The notes: a model not told the origin generated them from the sequence alone. A stretch of 64,000 nt of DNA from JAXGQD01 sp040766665 (GCA_040766665.1 JAXGQD010000002.1:248001-312000); one strand, 5' to 3'; positions 43,625 through 52,621 are shown, counted from the stretch's first letter. Made by a program: numbers and translations.

Positions 43625-45109
43625 CTAGCGGCTCTGGTGAGCGCTGGGAATAGGGTATTGGGCCTTATATCGCAGAAAAGCCTCACGATATGGTTCAAGC
43701 TTTGTTGCATCAACATTTGTCTTTCCCAAGGCGGGTTTGACCAGTACTTTGACGGCATCGAGTAAAGAATCGAAAGACTTGCTACCATATGCCGCTATGA
43801 TTGCTGCGCCTAAAGCAGCCTGCTCGCTTCCGCTGGCGAGCAGTAATTCATGTTCCAGCACATCAGCAACAATTTGCCTCCACAAGGGGCTTTGCGCCCC
43901 ACCGCCAGAAATGAACAATTCCTGAATTTTTATCGTCGCCGGAATCAATTCGAAGGACTCTTTCAGAGCAAAAGCAACCCCTTCCAGCAAAGCTCGAATC
44001 ATATGTGCTCGAGTATGTTTAAAGCGTAAGCCGCTAAAAGAAGCAGTCGCCAGGGGATCCATATGCGGTGTACGTTCACCCAATAAGTAGGGCAGAAAAG
44101 TTAGTCCTTCGCTGCCTGCCGCAACTGACTCAGCCAAAGCATCCATTTCTTTATAGTCTAATCCCAATAAAACATGATCCCTCAACCAACGCAAAGCCAA
44201 ACCCGCACTTAAGTTTGCACCTAAGAAGAAAAAGGACTTCTCATCCAGAAAACTGCAGACATGAGCATTGAGCTGTTCCAGTACCGGGGGTTTAGAAAGC
44301 ACGGCGAGAATTTGACCACCTGTGCCGATTGTGACAGAAGCCGAACCCTCTTGCACGATTCCATTGCCGACAGCCTGCATCACTTGGTCTGCTGCTCCGC
44401 AGATGACACGGCATTCCTGACTCAAACCCAGTTCGGATGCGATATGCGGTAGGAGTGTACCGCAATCATGTGCTGCAGCAACGAGTGGCGGAAAAATACT
44501 ACTGTCAATATTTAGGGCGTCGAGTAACTTAAGCGACCAGGCGGCTTTTGCCACATGATATGCACCCGTACCTGAAGCATCGGAATAATCAGTACAAATT
44601 TTTCCCGTCATGCGAAAGCGCAAGTAGTCTTTCGGTAAGAGTACACGATTTATACGCATGTAGGATTCGGACTCGTTTTCACGTAGCCACAATAGTGAGG
44701 GCAAAAGGAAGCCTGTCGCTACAGGATTCCCAGTCATTTCCTGCCATTCCTGCAGCGTGAAGCGCTCCTTTAAATAAGCAAGTTCCTTGTGCGAGCGTTG
44801 GTCACACCAGATGATGGCAGGGCGAATAGCTCTCCCCTCTTTGTCCACGCTGACCAAACCGTGCATTTGCCCTGAAAATGAAAGAGCCTTAATCTGAAAA
44901 GAATTTGCTGCTTGAGAGGAGCTCACTGCTCGGATGACACGAGAACTTGCCTCCCACCAGAAATCTGCGCTGTGCTCAGCCCAGCCGGCTTGTGGTACAT
45001 CAAATTCATAGTTCTCTTGACTTTGCGCAACAATCTCGCCGTCTTCCGCCAGCAGCAAGGCTTTAACGCTTGAAGTACCCAAGTCCAGTCCTAAAAAAGC
45101 CTGAGCCAT
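43625..45109 (-). CDS. xylB: Xylulokinase (FGGY family)
   Basis: This 494-residue sugar kinase phosphorylates D-xylulose or a related ketose. FGGY features are GLDLGTSSVKALL at the N-terminus, WAEHSADFWWEA, the xylulokinase-typical SGQMHGLV, the catalytic YSDASGT region and the C-terminal ISGGGAQSPLWRQIVADVL. The ATG at 45109 is selected over a longer frame because the conserved sequence starts two residues after it and GGGGGAG lies upstream. It is the last gene of the sugar operon. A small AGCAAAA/TTTTGCT stem followed by a T-rich stretch just beyond the stop may end the transcript. Confidence 0.93.
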   Translation of the reverse strand: MAQAFLGLDLGTSSVKALLLAEDGEIVAQSQENYEFDVPQAGWAEHSADFWWEASSRVIRAVSSSQAANSFQIKALSFSGQMHGLVSVDKEGRAIRPAIIWCDQRSHKELAYLKERFTLQEWQEMTGNPVATGFLLPSLLWLRENESESYMRINRVLLPKDYLRFRMTGKICTDYSDASGTGAYHVAKAAWSLKLLDALNIDSSIFPPLVAAAHDCGTLLPHIASELGLSQECRVICGAADQVMQAVGNGIVQEGSASVTIGTGGQILAVLSKPPVLEQLNAHVCSFLDEKSFFFLGANLSAGLALRWLRDHVLLGLDYKEMDALAESVAAGSEGLTFLPYLLGERTPHMDPLATASFSGLRFKHTRAHMIRALLEGVAFALKESFELIPATIKIQELFISGGGAQSPLWRQIVADVLEHELLLASGSEQAALGAAIIAAYGSKSFDSLLDAVKVLVKPALGKTNVDATKLEPYREAFLRYKAQYPIPSAHQSR

Positions 45110-45139
45110 GATGCTCCCCCTTTTCAATAATCACTTTTT

Positions 45140-45171
45140 AACAAGGGGCAAGCCAGTGCTTGCCCCTTGTT
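45140..45171 (-). other. Perfect 14-bp intercistronic hairpin
   Basis: AACAAGGGGCAAGC and its exact complement enclose a four-base loop between the epimerase and xylulokinase genes. No T-tract follows on the minus strand, so it is more likely an RNA processing or stabilising structure than a terminator. Confidence 0.65.
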
Positions 45172-45202
45172 ATCCGTTGTCCTTTAATTGTCCTCGCAGG
45201 CT

Positions 45203-46066
45203 TTATGCAAAAGTCTCGCGCACGAAACGCACCGATGCGGCAATATCCTCATCCAGTTTCGCTGCATCAGCCTGGTCAGATAAGTCACGCCAAACCTTAA
45301 TGTCCTGCCCTACACCGCCACCAGGCAAAACGAAAGGTTCCATTACCACATAGCCATCGTAGTTGATGTCCTTTAATGCTTGAGCAATTTCTTGCCATGG
45401 CATACGTCCCGGTCCGGGAACTTTACGGTTTGCCTCTCCGATATGGAAATGTCCCAGAAGACCCTCGCAAGAACGGATTGCGGGTGCGAAATCGTCCTCT
45501 TCGATATTCATATGGAAAGTATCCAACATAACTTTGACGTTGGGTTTGTCGACAGCCCGCACAAAAGCCACGCCCTCAGCCGCATCGTTCAGTAGATACT
45601 GTTCGAAGCGATTGAGTACTTCACAGTTGATTTCGATGGCGTAGTTTTGCGCCGCGTCCGCCAATTCTTTTGTGCTCTTTATACTCTGCTCTAAAGCTTT
45701 CGGTTTATCGATCGCTTGCGAAAAGTCAGCCGGCCAGTAAGCATAAATTGCTCCACCAATCTTTCGGATATCCGCCTTGTCCATCACCTCGAAAATACGC
45801 TTCATGTGTTCGATACCATGTCTGCGCACACTTTCATCACTTGATGACATATCGTATTCCTTAGGCGGACCAAAACCCATCGTGAGTATCAAACCCATGT
45901 CTTTGGCACGGTTGCGCAGTTCCTTAACTTCACTATCCATTAAATCAAGAATACCGGTCGAGATTTCCAGGACGTCAAAACCGCAATTTTTGGCCTTTTG
46001 TAAATAGTCAAAATAGCTGACCTTCCACTCGTTTGCCCAGTAGGCAAAATAGGTTCCAACTTTCAT
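45203..46066 (-). CDS. Ketose 3-epimerase (D-psicose/D-allulose 3-epimerase-like)
   Basis: This 287-residue TIM-barrel protein belongs to the sugar phosphate isomerase/epimerase superfamily. Conserved metal-ligand regions are INCEVLNRFE, VMLDTFHMNIEE, GHFHIGEANRKVPG and the C-terminal VVMEPFVLPGGGVGQDIKVWRD; the last is characteristic of D-psicose/D-tagatose 3-epimerases. It probably interconverts free ketoses at C3, giving the substrate for the downstream kinase. Confidence 0.9.
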   Translation of the reverse strand: MKVGTYFAYWANEWKVSYFDYLQKAKNCGFDVLEISTGILDLMDSEVKELRNRAKDMGLILTMGFGPPKEYDMSSSDESVRRHGIEHMKRIFEVMDKADIRKIGGAIYAYWPADFSQAIDKPKALEQSIKSTKELADAAQNYAIEINCEVLNRFEQYLLNDAAEGVAFVRAVDKPNVKVMLDTFHMNIEEDDFAPAIRSCEGLLGHFHIGEANRKVPGPGRMPWQEIAQALKDINYDGYVVMEPFVLPGGGVGQDIKVWRDLSDQADAAKLDEDIAASVRFVRETFA

Positions 46067-46075
46067 AGCTTACTC

Positions 46076-47068
46076 CTACTCTTGTGCAGGGATATAATAG
46101 TCCGGATCACCCGATATTTCGGCGCCGTTACCTAGCTCATAGAGGAAGCCGATTTGTTTCTTGGTGCCCATGTAATAATGCACGTCTTCCTGATACTTTC
46201 CTGCTTGCAAACAGGGAATACCCAGCTTTTCCAAGCGTTCTTTTTCTTTGGCGATTTCTTCTTCGCTCATGACGTCTTTAACATGATGCAAACCTGGTAT
46301 GAACTGACGATCATCACCGCAATAAACACAGGGACCTTTGATAGGTTGCATGAATTCGAGTTCCATATCGCCAGCCCAAGCGACAGCAGTAAGATACTCT
46401 GCCTCTTCAGTAACCAGTTTTCCATCCACTTCAAACCAGTCGAGATTATCGGATCTAAACATACGCACAGCCCATGGTCCGATACCCAATAAGTCGCTGA
46501 AGTTTTGCATGGCTTCTTCTGCATTAGGTACTAAGGCACCGATTTGTCTAAAGTTTGGTGTTCGACGATTGGGATCCCTGGTGACACCCTCAGGAAAGAC
46601 ATAATCCGGAGGTCCGATTTCTCCTTCAAAACCCAGTTCAACAATATAACCAAGCTTGTCTTCAGTGTCCAAGTACGCATGGATGTCTTTGCCAATGGTT
46701 CCGGTTTGTGTCACCTTGATGCCCTTAGACGCCATTTCCGCAATGTACTCGTTGATATCTTCTTCGGTGTCAAATACTATTTTGAAGTGGTGCAGGCAAT
46801 CGCCTTTGCGCTCAAGTGTATCCCAATAGACATTAGGCCCTTCGACGGGCTGGACGACTTCGAGTTGAATGCTACCCGCATCTGCCACCGCTGCCATGAA
46901 ATCAAAACCCTCTTTGAGTCTTTTCCCGCCTACTTCTAAGTAACCAACGGTATCAGGCTTGAAATGACGTACTTCCCAAGGTCCGATACCAAATAGGTCC
47001 CAAAAATTTTGCATCACTTTTTTCCCGTCACGGGCGACGATACAGATTTGTCTGATTTTGCCTTTCAT
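46076..47068 (-). CDS. Two-domain VOC (glyoxalase/epimerase-like) protein
   Basis: This 330-residue protein is a tandem duplication of the vicinal-oxygen-chelate fold. Each half has the IGPWxVR signature of methylmalonyl-CoA epimerase-like proteins (about residues 28 and 195). Candidate metal ligands in each half are a Gln at the usual first His position (KIRQICIV, NFRQIGAL), a His in LHHFK/LHHVK and a Glu in YIVELG/FLYELG. It lies nine bases from the epimerase gene and is probably an enzyme of the same pathway; the reaction is unknown. Confidence 0.82.
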   Translation of the reverse strand: MKGKIRQICIVARDGKKVMQNFWDLFGIGPWEVRHFKPDTVGYLEVGGKRLKEGFDFMAAVADAGSIQLEVVQPVEGPNVYWDTLERKGDCLHHFKIVFDTEEDINEYIAEMASKGIKVTQTGTIGKDIHAYLDTEDKLGYIVELGFEGEIGPPDYVFPEGVTRDPNRRTPNFRQIGALVPNAEEAMQNFSDLLGIGPWAVRMFRSDNLDWFEVDGKLVTEEAEYLTAVAWAGDMELEFMQPIKGPCVYCGDDRQFIPGLHHVKDVMSEEEIAKEKERLEKLGIPCLQAGKYQEDVHYYMGTKKQIGFLYELGNGAEISGDPDYYIPAQE

Positions 47069-47080
47069 AAGTCTCTCCTC

Positions 47081-48103
47081 CTATTTGCTCTGTTGCATTT
47101 GCTTTTTGATTTTGCGTTTCTCTAAGTAGTGATTGAGGATTAGGACAAAGATGAGGGCTAAGCCCCAAATTAAGTCTCTGTAATAGTTACTGATAGTCGG
47201 GAACATATTTAGGAATGAGGAAATCACCTGCAAAGCTGCTACTGCAATCGCAACACCCGTTACAGTACCGGAGCCGCCATTGGGGTCCACACCACCCAAA
47301 ACTGAAATCAAGATAGTAAGCATCGTATAGCTGCTGCCGAAATCTGCTTTTGCCGTATTTAAACGTGAAAGGCTGATTAAACCCGCTACAGCTGAGAGTA
47401 TACCTGAAGTCATGTAGACGCGTGTAATGACACTGGTATTGCTGATACCGGCAAAACGTGAGGCTTTCGCATTGGTACCCACCAAATAAGTATGGACACC
47501 AAAGCGTGTGTAACGCATCAACCAAGCCAAGCTAATCGCCATGAGCACGAAGACCACAAAGGCAATGGGGAAAAGACCCAAAACCGGTTTAGAAGTCAAA
47601 CCCGAATACGCCTTATTACCACCGGCAACGGATGAACCGTTCGTAATAACAATGGCAATACCCATAAAGAACTGGTAGCTTCCCAAAGTGGCAAGCATCG
47701 GTGGGATATTCAACTTAGAAATCAATATGCCGTTAAAAATGCCGCAAAGTGAACCTGTAATAATTGCCGCCACAATTCCTAAGAGGATTGACACGACATC
47801 TCCCATCGCGGCGGTTCTCTGCATGGTCATCGCGCCGATAATACCGGATAGGTTGGCGATATATACGGTAGATAAATCGATACCTCCCGAAATCATCGCA
47901 ATACTACAACCCAAAGCCATCAGACCGTACTCAACCATTTGAACCATAATGTTCTGGAAGTTGTCGAGTTTTAGGAAAAGCTGACTCTTTGTGATGCTGG
48001 CGATGACGAAAAATAGCACCAGTAAAAATGCTAATCGTGCATTATTGTTTTCCAGAATGAACTGCAAGGGATTTGTTTTTGTGCGTTTTTCTGTATTGAC
48101 CAT
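47081..48103 (-). CDS. Sugar ABC transporter permease (RbsC family), second
   Basis: This 340-residue polytopic permease of the ribose/autoinducer-2 type has the family sequences GGIDLSTVYIANLSGI, ATLGSYQFFMGIAIV and a late GGVDPNGGSGTVTG. It is encoded right after a different RbsC-type permease, so the pore is probably a heterodimer as in Lsr-type importers. Thirteen bases separate it from the VOC gene. Confidence 0.93.
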   Translation of the reverse strand: MVNTEKRTKTNPLQFILENNNARLAFLLVLFFVIASITKSQLFLKLDNFQNIMVQMVEYGLMALGCSIAMISGGIDLSTVYIANLSGIIGAMTMQRTAAMGDVVSILLGIVAAIITGSLCGIFNGILISKLNIPPMLATLGSYQFFMGIAIVITNGSSVAGGNKAYSGLTSKPVLGLFPIAFVVFVLMAISLAWLMRYTRFGVHTYLVGTNAKASRFAGISNTSVITRVYMTSGILSAVAGLISLSRLNTAKADFGSSYTMLTILISVLGGVDPNGGSGTVTGVAIAVAALQVISSFLNMFPTISNYYRDLIWGLALIFVLILNHYLEKRKIKKQMQQSK

Positions 48104-48105
48104 TC

Positions 48106-49104
48106 TTATGCCCTCGCTTTCTTCTTAGATGATTTGGAGCGCAGGTTAGCAATCCATGTACCCAGGATAATGATTAAGCCGATAAAAACTTTCTGCCAAT
48201 TGACGGGAATACCTAGAAGTATAAGGCTGTTAGACACCATTGTTAGCAGAACCGTGCCAATGATGCAGCCTGTCAGGGTTCCTACGCCACCCGCCAAACG
48301 CGTGCCACCTAGCACGACCGCAGCAATAACAATCATTTCTGTACCGGCATACTCCGTGGGCAAGAGCCTCTGCGACATCACCGTATAACACATACCACCG
48401 ATTCCGGCAATCAAACCGTTCGCAGCAAAAACACCAAAGCGAATCATCGGTACATTAAAGCCAGCACGCTCTGCGGCAACCTCGTCACCGCCGACCGCAT
48501 AGACACCACGGCCAATGGTTGTCTTGTTCAGTATGATGTAAGCCACAATGTACACCGCTATTAGGATCAGGAACGTATACGGTAATGTTGAACCTAAACC
48601 CGACTTCGCATCAACCACTGCCCACATGCTTGACTTAGCAAAGCGATCAAGACTAGGAGGCAAGGTCATACGACCTGCTTCAAAGTAACCAAAGAGGATA
48701 CCACTATAAATAGATGAAGTCGCAAGCGTGACAATCAAGCTCGGGAACTTATAACGGGCAATGATTATTCCATTGATTGCACCCATTACGAATCCGGAAA
48801 CCATCGCAATCAGGAAAGGTACAATGACGGGACCTTCATAGTTCACGTTAGTCGCCCACTGTACTGCTAAATAAGAGCTTAAGGCAGCCACTAACGGAAA
48901 AGAAACATCTGGCCCCGTACTTATAAATGCCAGCAAAGCAATCACCGCATAAATTCCGTTCACGATGGTCGAGCGCGCTAAGTCCATAATATTGTTGCTG
49001 GTAAAAAACAAACCTGATTTTAATTGTATAAGCAAGCTGAGAGCGAGAATAATTACCAGAACATAGACTTCAGATCTCTTAAATTTACTCAATGTTTTGT
49101 TCAT
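48106..49104 (-). CDS. Sugar ABC transporter permease (RbsC family), first
   Basis: This 332-residue polytopic permease has the same family landmarks in diverged form (STGPDVSFPLVAALSSYLAV, VTLATSSIYSGILFG, LGGTRLAGGVGTLTGCIIG). It lies two bases from the next permease gene and ten from the ATPase gene, so the three are translated from one message. Confidence 0.93.
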   Translation of the reverse strand: MNKTLSKFKRSEVYVLVIILALSLLIQLKSGLFFTSNNIMDLARSTIVNGIYAVIALLAFISTGPDVSFPLVAALSSYLAVQWATNVNYEGPVIVPFLIAMVSGFVMGAINGIIIARYKFPSLIVTLATSSIYSGILFGYFEAGRMTLPPSLDRFAKSSMWAVVDAKSGLGSTLPYTFLILIAVYIVAYIILNKTTIGRGVYAVGGDEVAAERAGFNVPMIRFGVFAANGLIAGIGGMCYTVMSQRLLPTEYAGTEMIVIAAVVLGGTRLAGGVGTLTGCIIGTVLLTMVSNSLILLGIPVNWQKVFIGLIIILGTWIANLRSKSSKKKARA

Positions 49105-49113
49105 ACTACCCTC

Positions 49114-50607
49114 CTACATGACAGCCAAAGCCAAGGCTTCTTCAGACATGGAGTCCTTGTCCATTTCGCCTGTGACACGTCCACCTGCTACAACGATAAC
49201 TCGGTCGCAGACCGAAATCACTTCCACCAGATCGTCAGAAACGATGATGACGGAAATACCTTCTCGTGCAAGTTCTCGTAGGAGTGCATGAATATCGTAC
49301 TTTGCTCCGATATCAACACCCACCGTGGGGCCGTTCAAAACAATAATTTCCGGCTTATTAGCCAGCCACCTGGCCAGTAAAACTTTTTGTTGGTTACCAC
49401 CGGAAAGTGTTCTGACCGGTAAAGTATGGTCATTGGTTTTAACATTTAATTGTTTTACTAATTTAGATGATTCTTCTGACTGTTCTTTAAGGTTAAGTTT
49501 TCCCCAGCGCTTTACCAATGCTTTCAAGCGCGTCACTGTGATATTGGTTAAGATGGAGCGTGGCAAAAACAACCCCTCTGTCAGGCGATCTTCAGGAACC
49601 AGCGCGATGCCCAAGTCCATGGCATCTTCAACTGAATTAACTCTTACTTCCTTACCCTTTACCTTTATAGTGCCCGACTCAGGCTTCAATAGGCCAAAAA
49701 GGGCTAAAGAGATTTCGGTACGACCAGAGCCCAATTGTCCGGTAATTCCCAGAATCTCTCCTTTATGTAAATCGAAACTGACATCTTTAAAACCCGGAGC
49801 AGTCAAATTATCAACACTCAGGACAATATTATTCATGTCAATTCTGGCTGCATCTTCATCTTCAGACCGGCTAACTTGATCGAAATGTCTGCCTGTCATA
49901 TAGAAGGCAAAACTTGCATCATCCAATTCTTTTGTATCTGTGCTGATTACATTCTCTCCGCTTCTGAAAATAGTAATCCGGTCCGATATCTCAAAAACTT
50001 CAGCAAGTTTATGAGAAACAAAGAGTATCGTCACACCATTTTCTTTTAGGTTGTTGACAATACTGAAAAGCCGATCGACCTCTTTTTTTGTCAGAGCAGT
50101 GGTCGGTTCGTCCATAATGATCATCTTTGCGTTGTCCAATAGTGCTCTGGATATCGCAATCAGTTGTTTATCTGCAACAGGCAAGTTTTCGACTCGTTCA
50201 TCCAAGTCGACATGGAAATCAATTTTACTCATCGCTTCTAATGCGATTTTTCGATACTGACTCTTACTAACTAGTTTTTTCTTATTGGCTACCACTTGGT
50301 TAAGTGCTAGATTTTCCATTACGGTAAGGTTGGGAAACACTGAGAAGTCTTGATAAATAACTTGAATACCAGCTCTAATGGCGTCCGTTGGTGTCAAGTT
50401 TTCATATGTCTTACCTTGAATGGTAATTGTTCCGGCATCAGCCTTGTAGAAACCAGAAATAATCTTGATTATAGTAGACTTGCCACAGCCGTTTTCACCT
50501 GCCAGGCAGTGGACTTCACCTTCTTTAATGATAAGGTCTACACCCTTCAATGCATGGACGCCTCCGAAGGATTTATGTACACCTCTTACTTCCAGAAAAT
50601 TTCCCAT
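49114..50607 (-). CDS. Sugar ABC transporter ATPase (RbsA type, two ABC domains)
   Basis: This 497-residue protein contains two fused ABC modules. The first has an intact Walker A (GENGCGKSTIIK), a signature LPVADKQLIAISRALL and Walker B MIIMDEPTTAL. The second has the degenerate nucleotide loop GQLGSGRTE, the signature LSGGNQQKVLLARWL and IIVLNGPTVGVD, where Asn-Gly replaces the usual Asp-Glu. Such asymmetry is normal for RbsA, but the N-G change is worth noting. The ATG at 50607 follows AAGAGG; an in-frame GTG lies two codons earlier. Confidence 0.94.
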   Translation of the reverse strand: MGNFLEVRGVHKSFGGVHALKGVDLIIKEGEVHCLAGENGCGKSTIIKIISGFYKADAGTITIQGKTYENLTPTDAIRAGIQVIYQDFSVFPNLTVMENLALNQVVANKKKLVSKSQYRKIALEAMSKIDFHVDLDERVENLPVADKQLIAISRALLDNAKMIIMDEPTTALTKKEVDRLFSIVNNLKENGVTILFVSHKLAEVFEISDRITIFRSGENVISTDTKELDDASFAFYMTGRHFDQVSRSEDEDAARIDMNNIVLSVDNLTAPGFKDVSFDLHKGEILGITGQLGSGRTEISLALFGLLKPESGTIKVKGKEVRVNSVEDAMDLGIALVPEDRLTEGLFLPRSILTNITVTRLKALVKRWGKLNLKEQSEESSKLVKQLNVKTNDHTLPVRTLSGGNQQKVLLARWLANKPEIIVLNGPTVGVDIGAKYDIHALLRELAREGISVIIVSDDLVEVISVCDRVIVVAGGRVTGEMDKDSMSEEALALAVM

Positions 50608-50630
50608 GTGCACCTCTTATTAATAAATGA

Positions 50631-50665
50631 GTTTATTGACCGACATAAAATGCCGGTCAATAAAC
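50631..50665 (-). other. 12-bp hairpin downstream of the sugar-binding gene
   Basis: GTTTATTGACCG (50631-50642) is the exact complement of CGGTCAATAAAC (50654-50665). With no T-tract on the minus strand it is probably a partial stop or 3'-end protector between the binding-protein and ATPase genes. Confidence 0.6.
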
Positions 50666-50702
50666 ACTGCTATTACTTATGAATAATGAATTCTATTAGT
50701 GC

Positions 50703-51890
50703 TTAGAAATCAAAATCAGCACGGTTTGATTTGTCTATGGTGATGTCTGCCTGGCCGATCAGAACACGGCTTCCACCCTGAACTTCGGTGACGCTCTCGT
50801 AACCTTTAATGCCGAGGTCAGTGCCAGCACCAACTTCTTCACCTGCCAAAATTTTGGCAGCGACGGAAACCGTAGCATAACCGGCATCACTGGGATCCCA
50901 GAGTTTTAACGCAGAAACAGTGCCATTATCGATATAATCTTTTACTTCGTTCGGAGTGGTAACGCCGACGATCTTCACTTTTCCTGCCAAACCCAATTCT
51001 TCAACAGCCTTTGCAATACCGGGGATATCCGTGGATGCAGTGCCGATGAAACCGGTTAGGTCAGGATTGGCTTTAAGAATTTCCTTGGCTCTCTCGTAGG
51101 CGGTATCCATGCTCTCTTGTGATTCAGCTGAAGGAATAGCGCCGCCATTGATTAATTCCATGTTGGGATATGCTTCTTTTTGGCGATTGGCTTCTGCAGT
51201 AGCATATTCCATATGTGTGGTTGATGTGGTGTAAGCAACCATGATGGCATACTTACCGGTTTCGCCCATTTCCATGGCTAGCTTATCCATAATGGCTGCA
51301 CCAAAGTCATTGGCTGTGAATGCTTCTACGTCAAAGAGGGTATTAACTTGGTTAGAGGCTTCGTGTGTGACAACGGGGATACCCTTTTCCAAAGCTTTTT
51401 TCAGAGATTCTTCCAGTGCACCCGGATCAATGGGAATAACACAAATCGCATCAACACCCTGATTAATTAAGTCGTCAACCACCTGTACCTGTGACAAAGC
51501 ATCTGCATTTGCCGGTCCTTTTTGGATAACGTTGATACCGGTATCCTGACCAAATTGCATAACGCCTTGTTCCATTCGTTTGAACCAAGCCGCGGTGTTG
51601 TCTTTAGTGACAACGGCAATGGTCCATTCCGATTTATCCTTATCTGACTTGTATTGTGCCAAGTCGAAAAGGCCACCGGCTTCTACTGCTGCAGCTGTGG
51701 TTGCTTCAGCCTCAGCTGCCGCTGTTGTTTCAGCCGCTGCTGCGGCAGTGGTTTCTGCAGCTGCCGCTGCTTTTGTTGTTTCCGCTGCTGCAGCTGCTGT
51801 CGTTGCTGCTGTGGTGGCTGTGCCTCCGCAAGCAGCCAAACCGGCAACTAAACTTACTGCAAGAAACAAGGAAAATAGCTTCTTTTTCAT
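50703..51890 (-). CDS. Sugar ABC transporter substrate-binding lipoprotein
   Basis: This 395-residue protein of the ribose-binding type (periplasmic-binding fold I) starts with a signal peptide and lipobox (GLAAC, Cys21). An Ala/Thr/Glu tether of about 50 residues (repeats of AAAAAETT) precedes the sugar-binding domain (WTIAVVTKDNTAAWFKRM; GVDAICVIPIDPGALEESL; GFIGTASTDIPGIAKAV). AGGAGG lies upstream of the ATG. The ligand is not known; the operon context points to a ketose, pentitol or rare sugar. Confidence 0.93.
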   Translation of the reverse strand: MKKKLFSLFLAVSLVAGLAACGGTATTAATTAAAAAETTKAAAAAETTAAAAAETTAAAEAEATTAAAVEAGGLFDLAQYKSDKDKSEWTIAVVTKDNTAAWFKRMEQGVMQFGQDTGINVIQKGPANADALSQVQVVDDLINQGVDAICVIPIDPGALEESLKKALEKGIPVVTHEASNQVNTLFDVEAFTANDFGAAIMDKLAMEMGETGKYAIMVAYTTSTTHMEYATAEANRQKEAYPNMELINGGAIPSAESQESMDTAYERAKEILKANPDLTGFIGTASTDIPGIAKAVEELGLAGKVKIVGVTTPNEVKDYIDNGTVSALKLWDPSDAGYATVSVAAKILAGEEVGAGTDLGIKGYESVTEVQGGSRVLIGQADITIDKSNRADFDF

Positions 51891-51942
51891 GATTTGTCCT
51901 CCTAATTATTCTCACGACCTGTGGTCGCGGATTACTAATTAA

Positions 51943-52506
51943 TTATTCGATATTTCTATGTCTGGCAACCATTTCTTCTGCTTTTATCCCTAAGCGTTCT
52001 CGTAATGCCATGACAATCATATCGAAGTAGATGAGTAAGGTTTGCTCAAAGAGATTGCCCATCAGTTGGGTGGACTTAACAAAGTCACCCGTTGCACGGT
52101 ACGCCGCAGCAGGGACTTTTACCACGGTGTCAGCAATTTTTGTTAATACGCCTTCACCGCTGGCCGTAACAAGTAGCAGCGTTGCTCCCGCATTTTTCGC
52201 TTGCTCACACATATAGTTTTCATGGCCGACATCTGCCGAACCGCAGGCACAGATGAAAAGATCACCGGGATTGATAGCCGGAGTTGTGTCATCCCAAGCC
52301 CAATGTGCATCTTTTCCCAAGTGCATCAGACGCATGGTAAATGCTCTTACACCCAGCCCTTCTCTTCCGGCGCCCAAGGTGAAAATTCGTTGGTGGTCTT
52401 CGATGGCTTTTAACAAAGGTTCGACATCGGCATCGCCAATTCGATCAAATACCTCTGCCAGTTCTTTGACTGCATTTTGACTTAACTCTTTGAAACGGTC
52501 ACTCAT
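51943..52506 (-). CDS. SIS-domain sugar-phosphate isomerase (HxlB-like)
   Basis: This 187-residue protein is a single SIS domain of the 6-phospho-3-hexuloisomerase type (FTLGAGREGLGVRAFTMRLMHLG; DLFICACGSADVGHE; LLLVTASGEGVLTKIADTVVKVP). It would interconvert a ketose phosphate and an isomer. The ATG at 52506 has GGAGG upstream; the longer frame reaches into the promoter. It is the first gene of the sugar operon, directly behind the operator. No partner hexulose-phosphate synthase is seen nearby. Confidence 0.9.
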   Translation of the reverse strand: MSDRFKELSQNAVKELAEVFDRIGDADVEPLLKAIEDHQRIFTLGAGREGLGVRAFTMRLMHLGKDAHWAWDDTTPAINPGDLFICACGSADVGHENYMCEQAKNAGATLLLVTASGEGVLTKIADTVVKVPAAAYRATGDFVKSTQLMGNLFEQTLLIYFDMIVMALRERLGIKAEEMVARHRNIE

Positions 52507-52568
52507 GAGAAAACCTCCGTTGTGTTGATTTAAATGATAATAAAACAAGAGCGCTTGGTCAATTTACG

Positions 52569-52588
52569 TTATGAAAGCGCTTTCATAA
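52569..52588. promoter_or_regulatory. 20-bp perfect palindromic operator (LacI/cre type)
   Basis: TTATGAAAGCGCTTTCATAA reads the same on both strands and has the central CG and flanking TGAAA/TTTCA of LacI-family operators. It also fits the catabolite-responsive element consensus. It covers about the first 20 transcribed bases of the sugar operon, so a bound repressor would block transcription. The adjacent LacI-type gene and CcpA are both candidate ligands. Confidence 0.9.
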
Positions 52589-52593
52589 AATAA

Positions 52594-52621
52594 ATTATAG
52601 CAAATTTGTCTAAAGAGTCAA
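52594..52621 (-). promoter_or_regulatory. Promoter of the sugar operon
   Basis: On the minus strand, TTGACT (52616-52621) and TATAAT (52594-52599) are 16 nt apart. The predicted transcript start falls at the edge of the palindromic operator, about 80 nt before the SIS gene. Confidence 0.85.

Noticed and set aside
51580..51942. Plus-strand frames opposite the sugar-binding lipoprotein tether
   Set aside because: These are Val/Ala- or Leu-rich antisense readings of GCN/ACN repeats and have no ribosome binding site.
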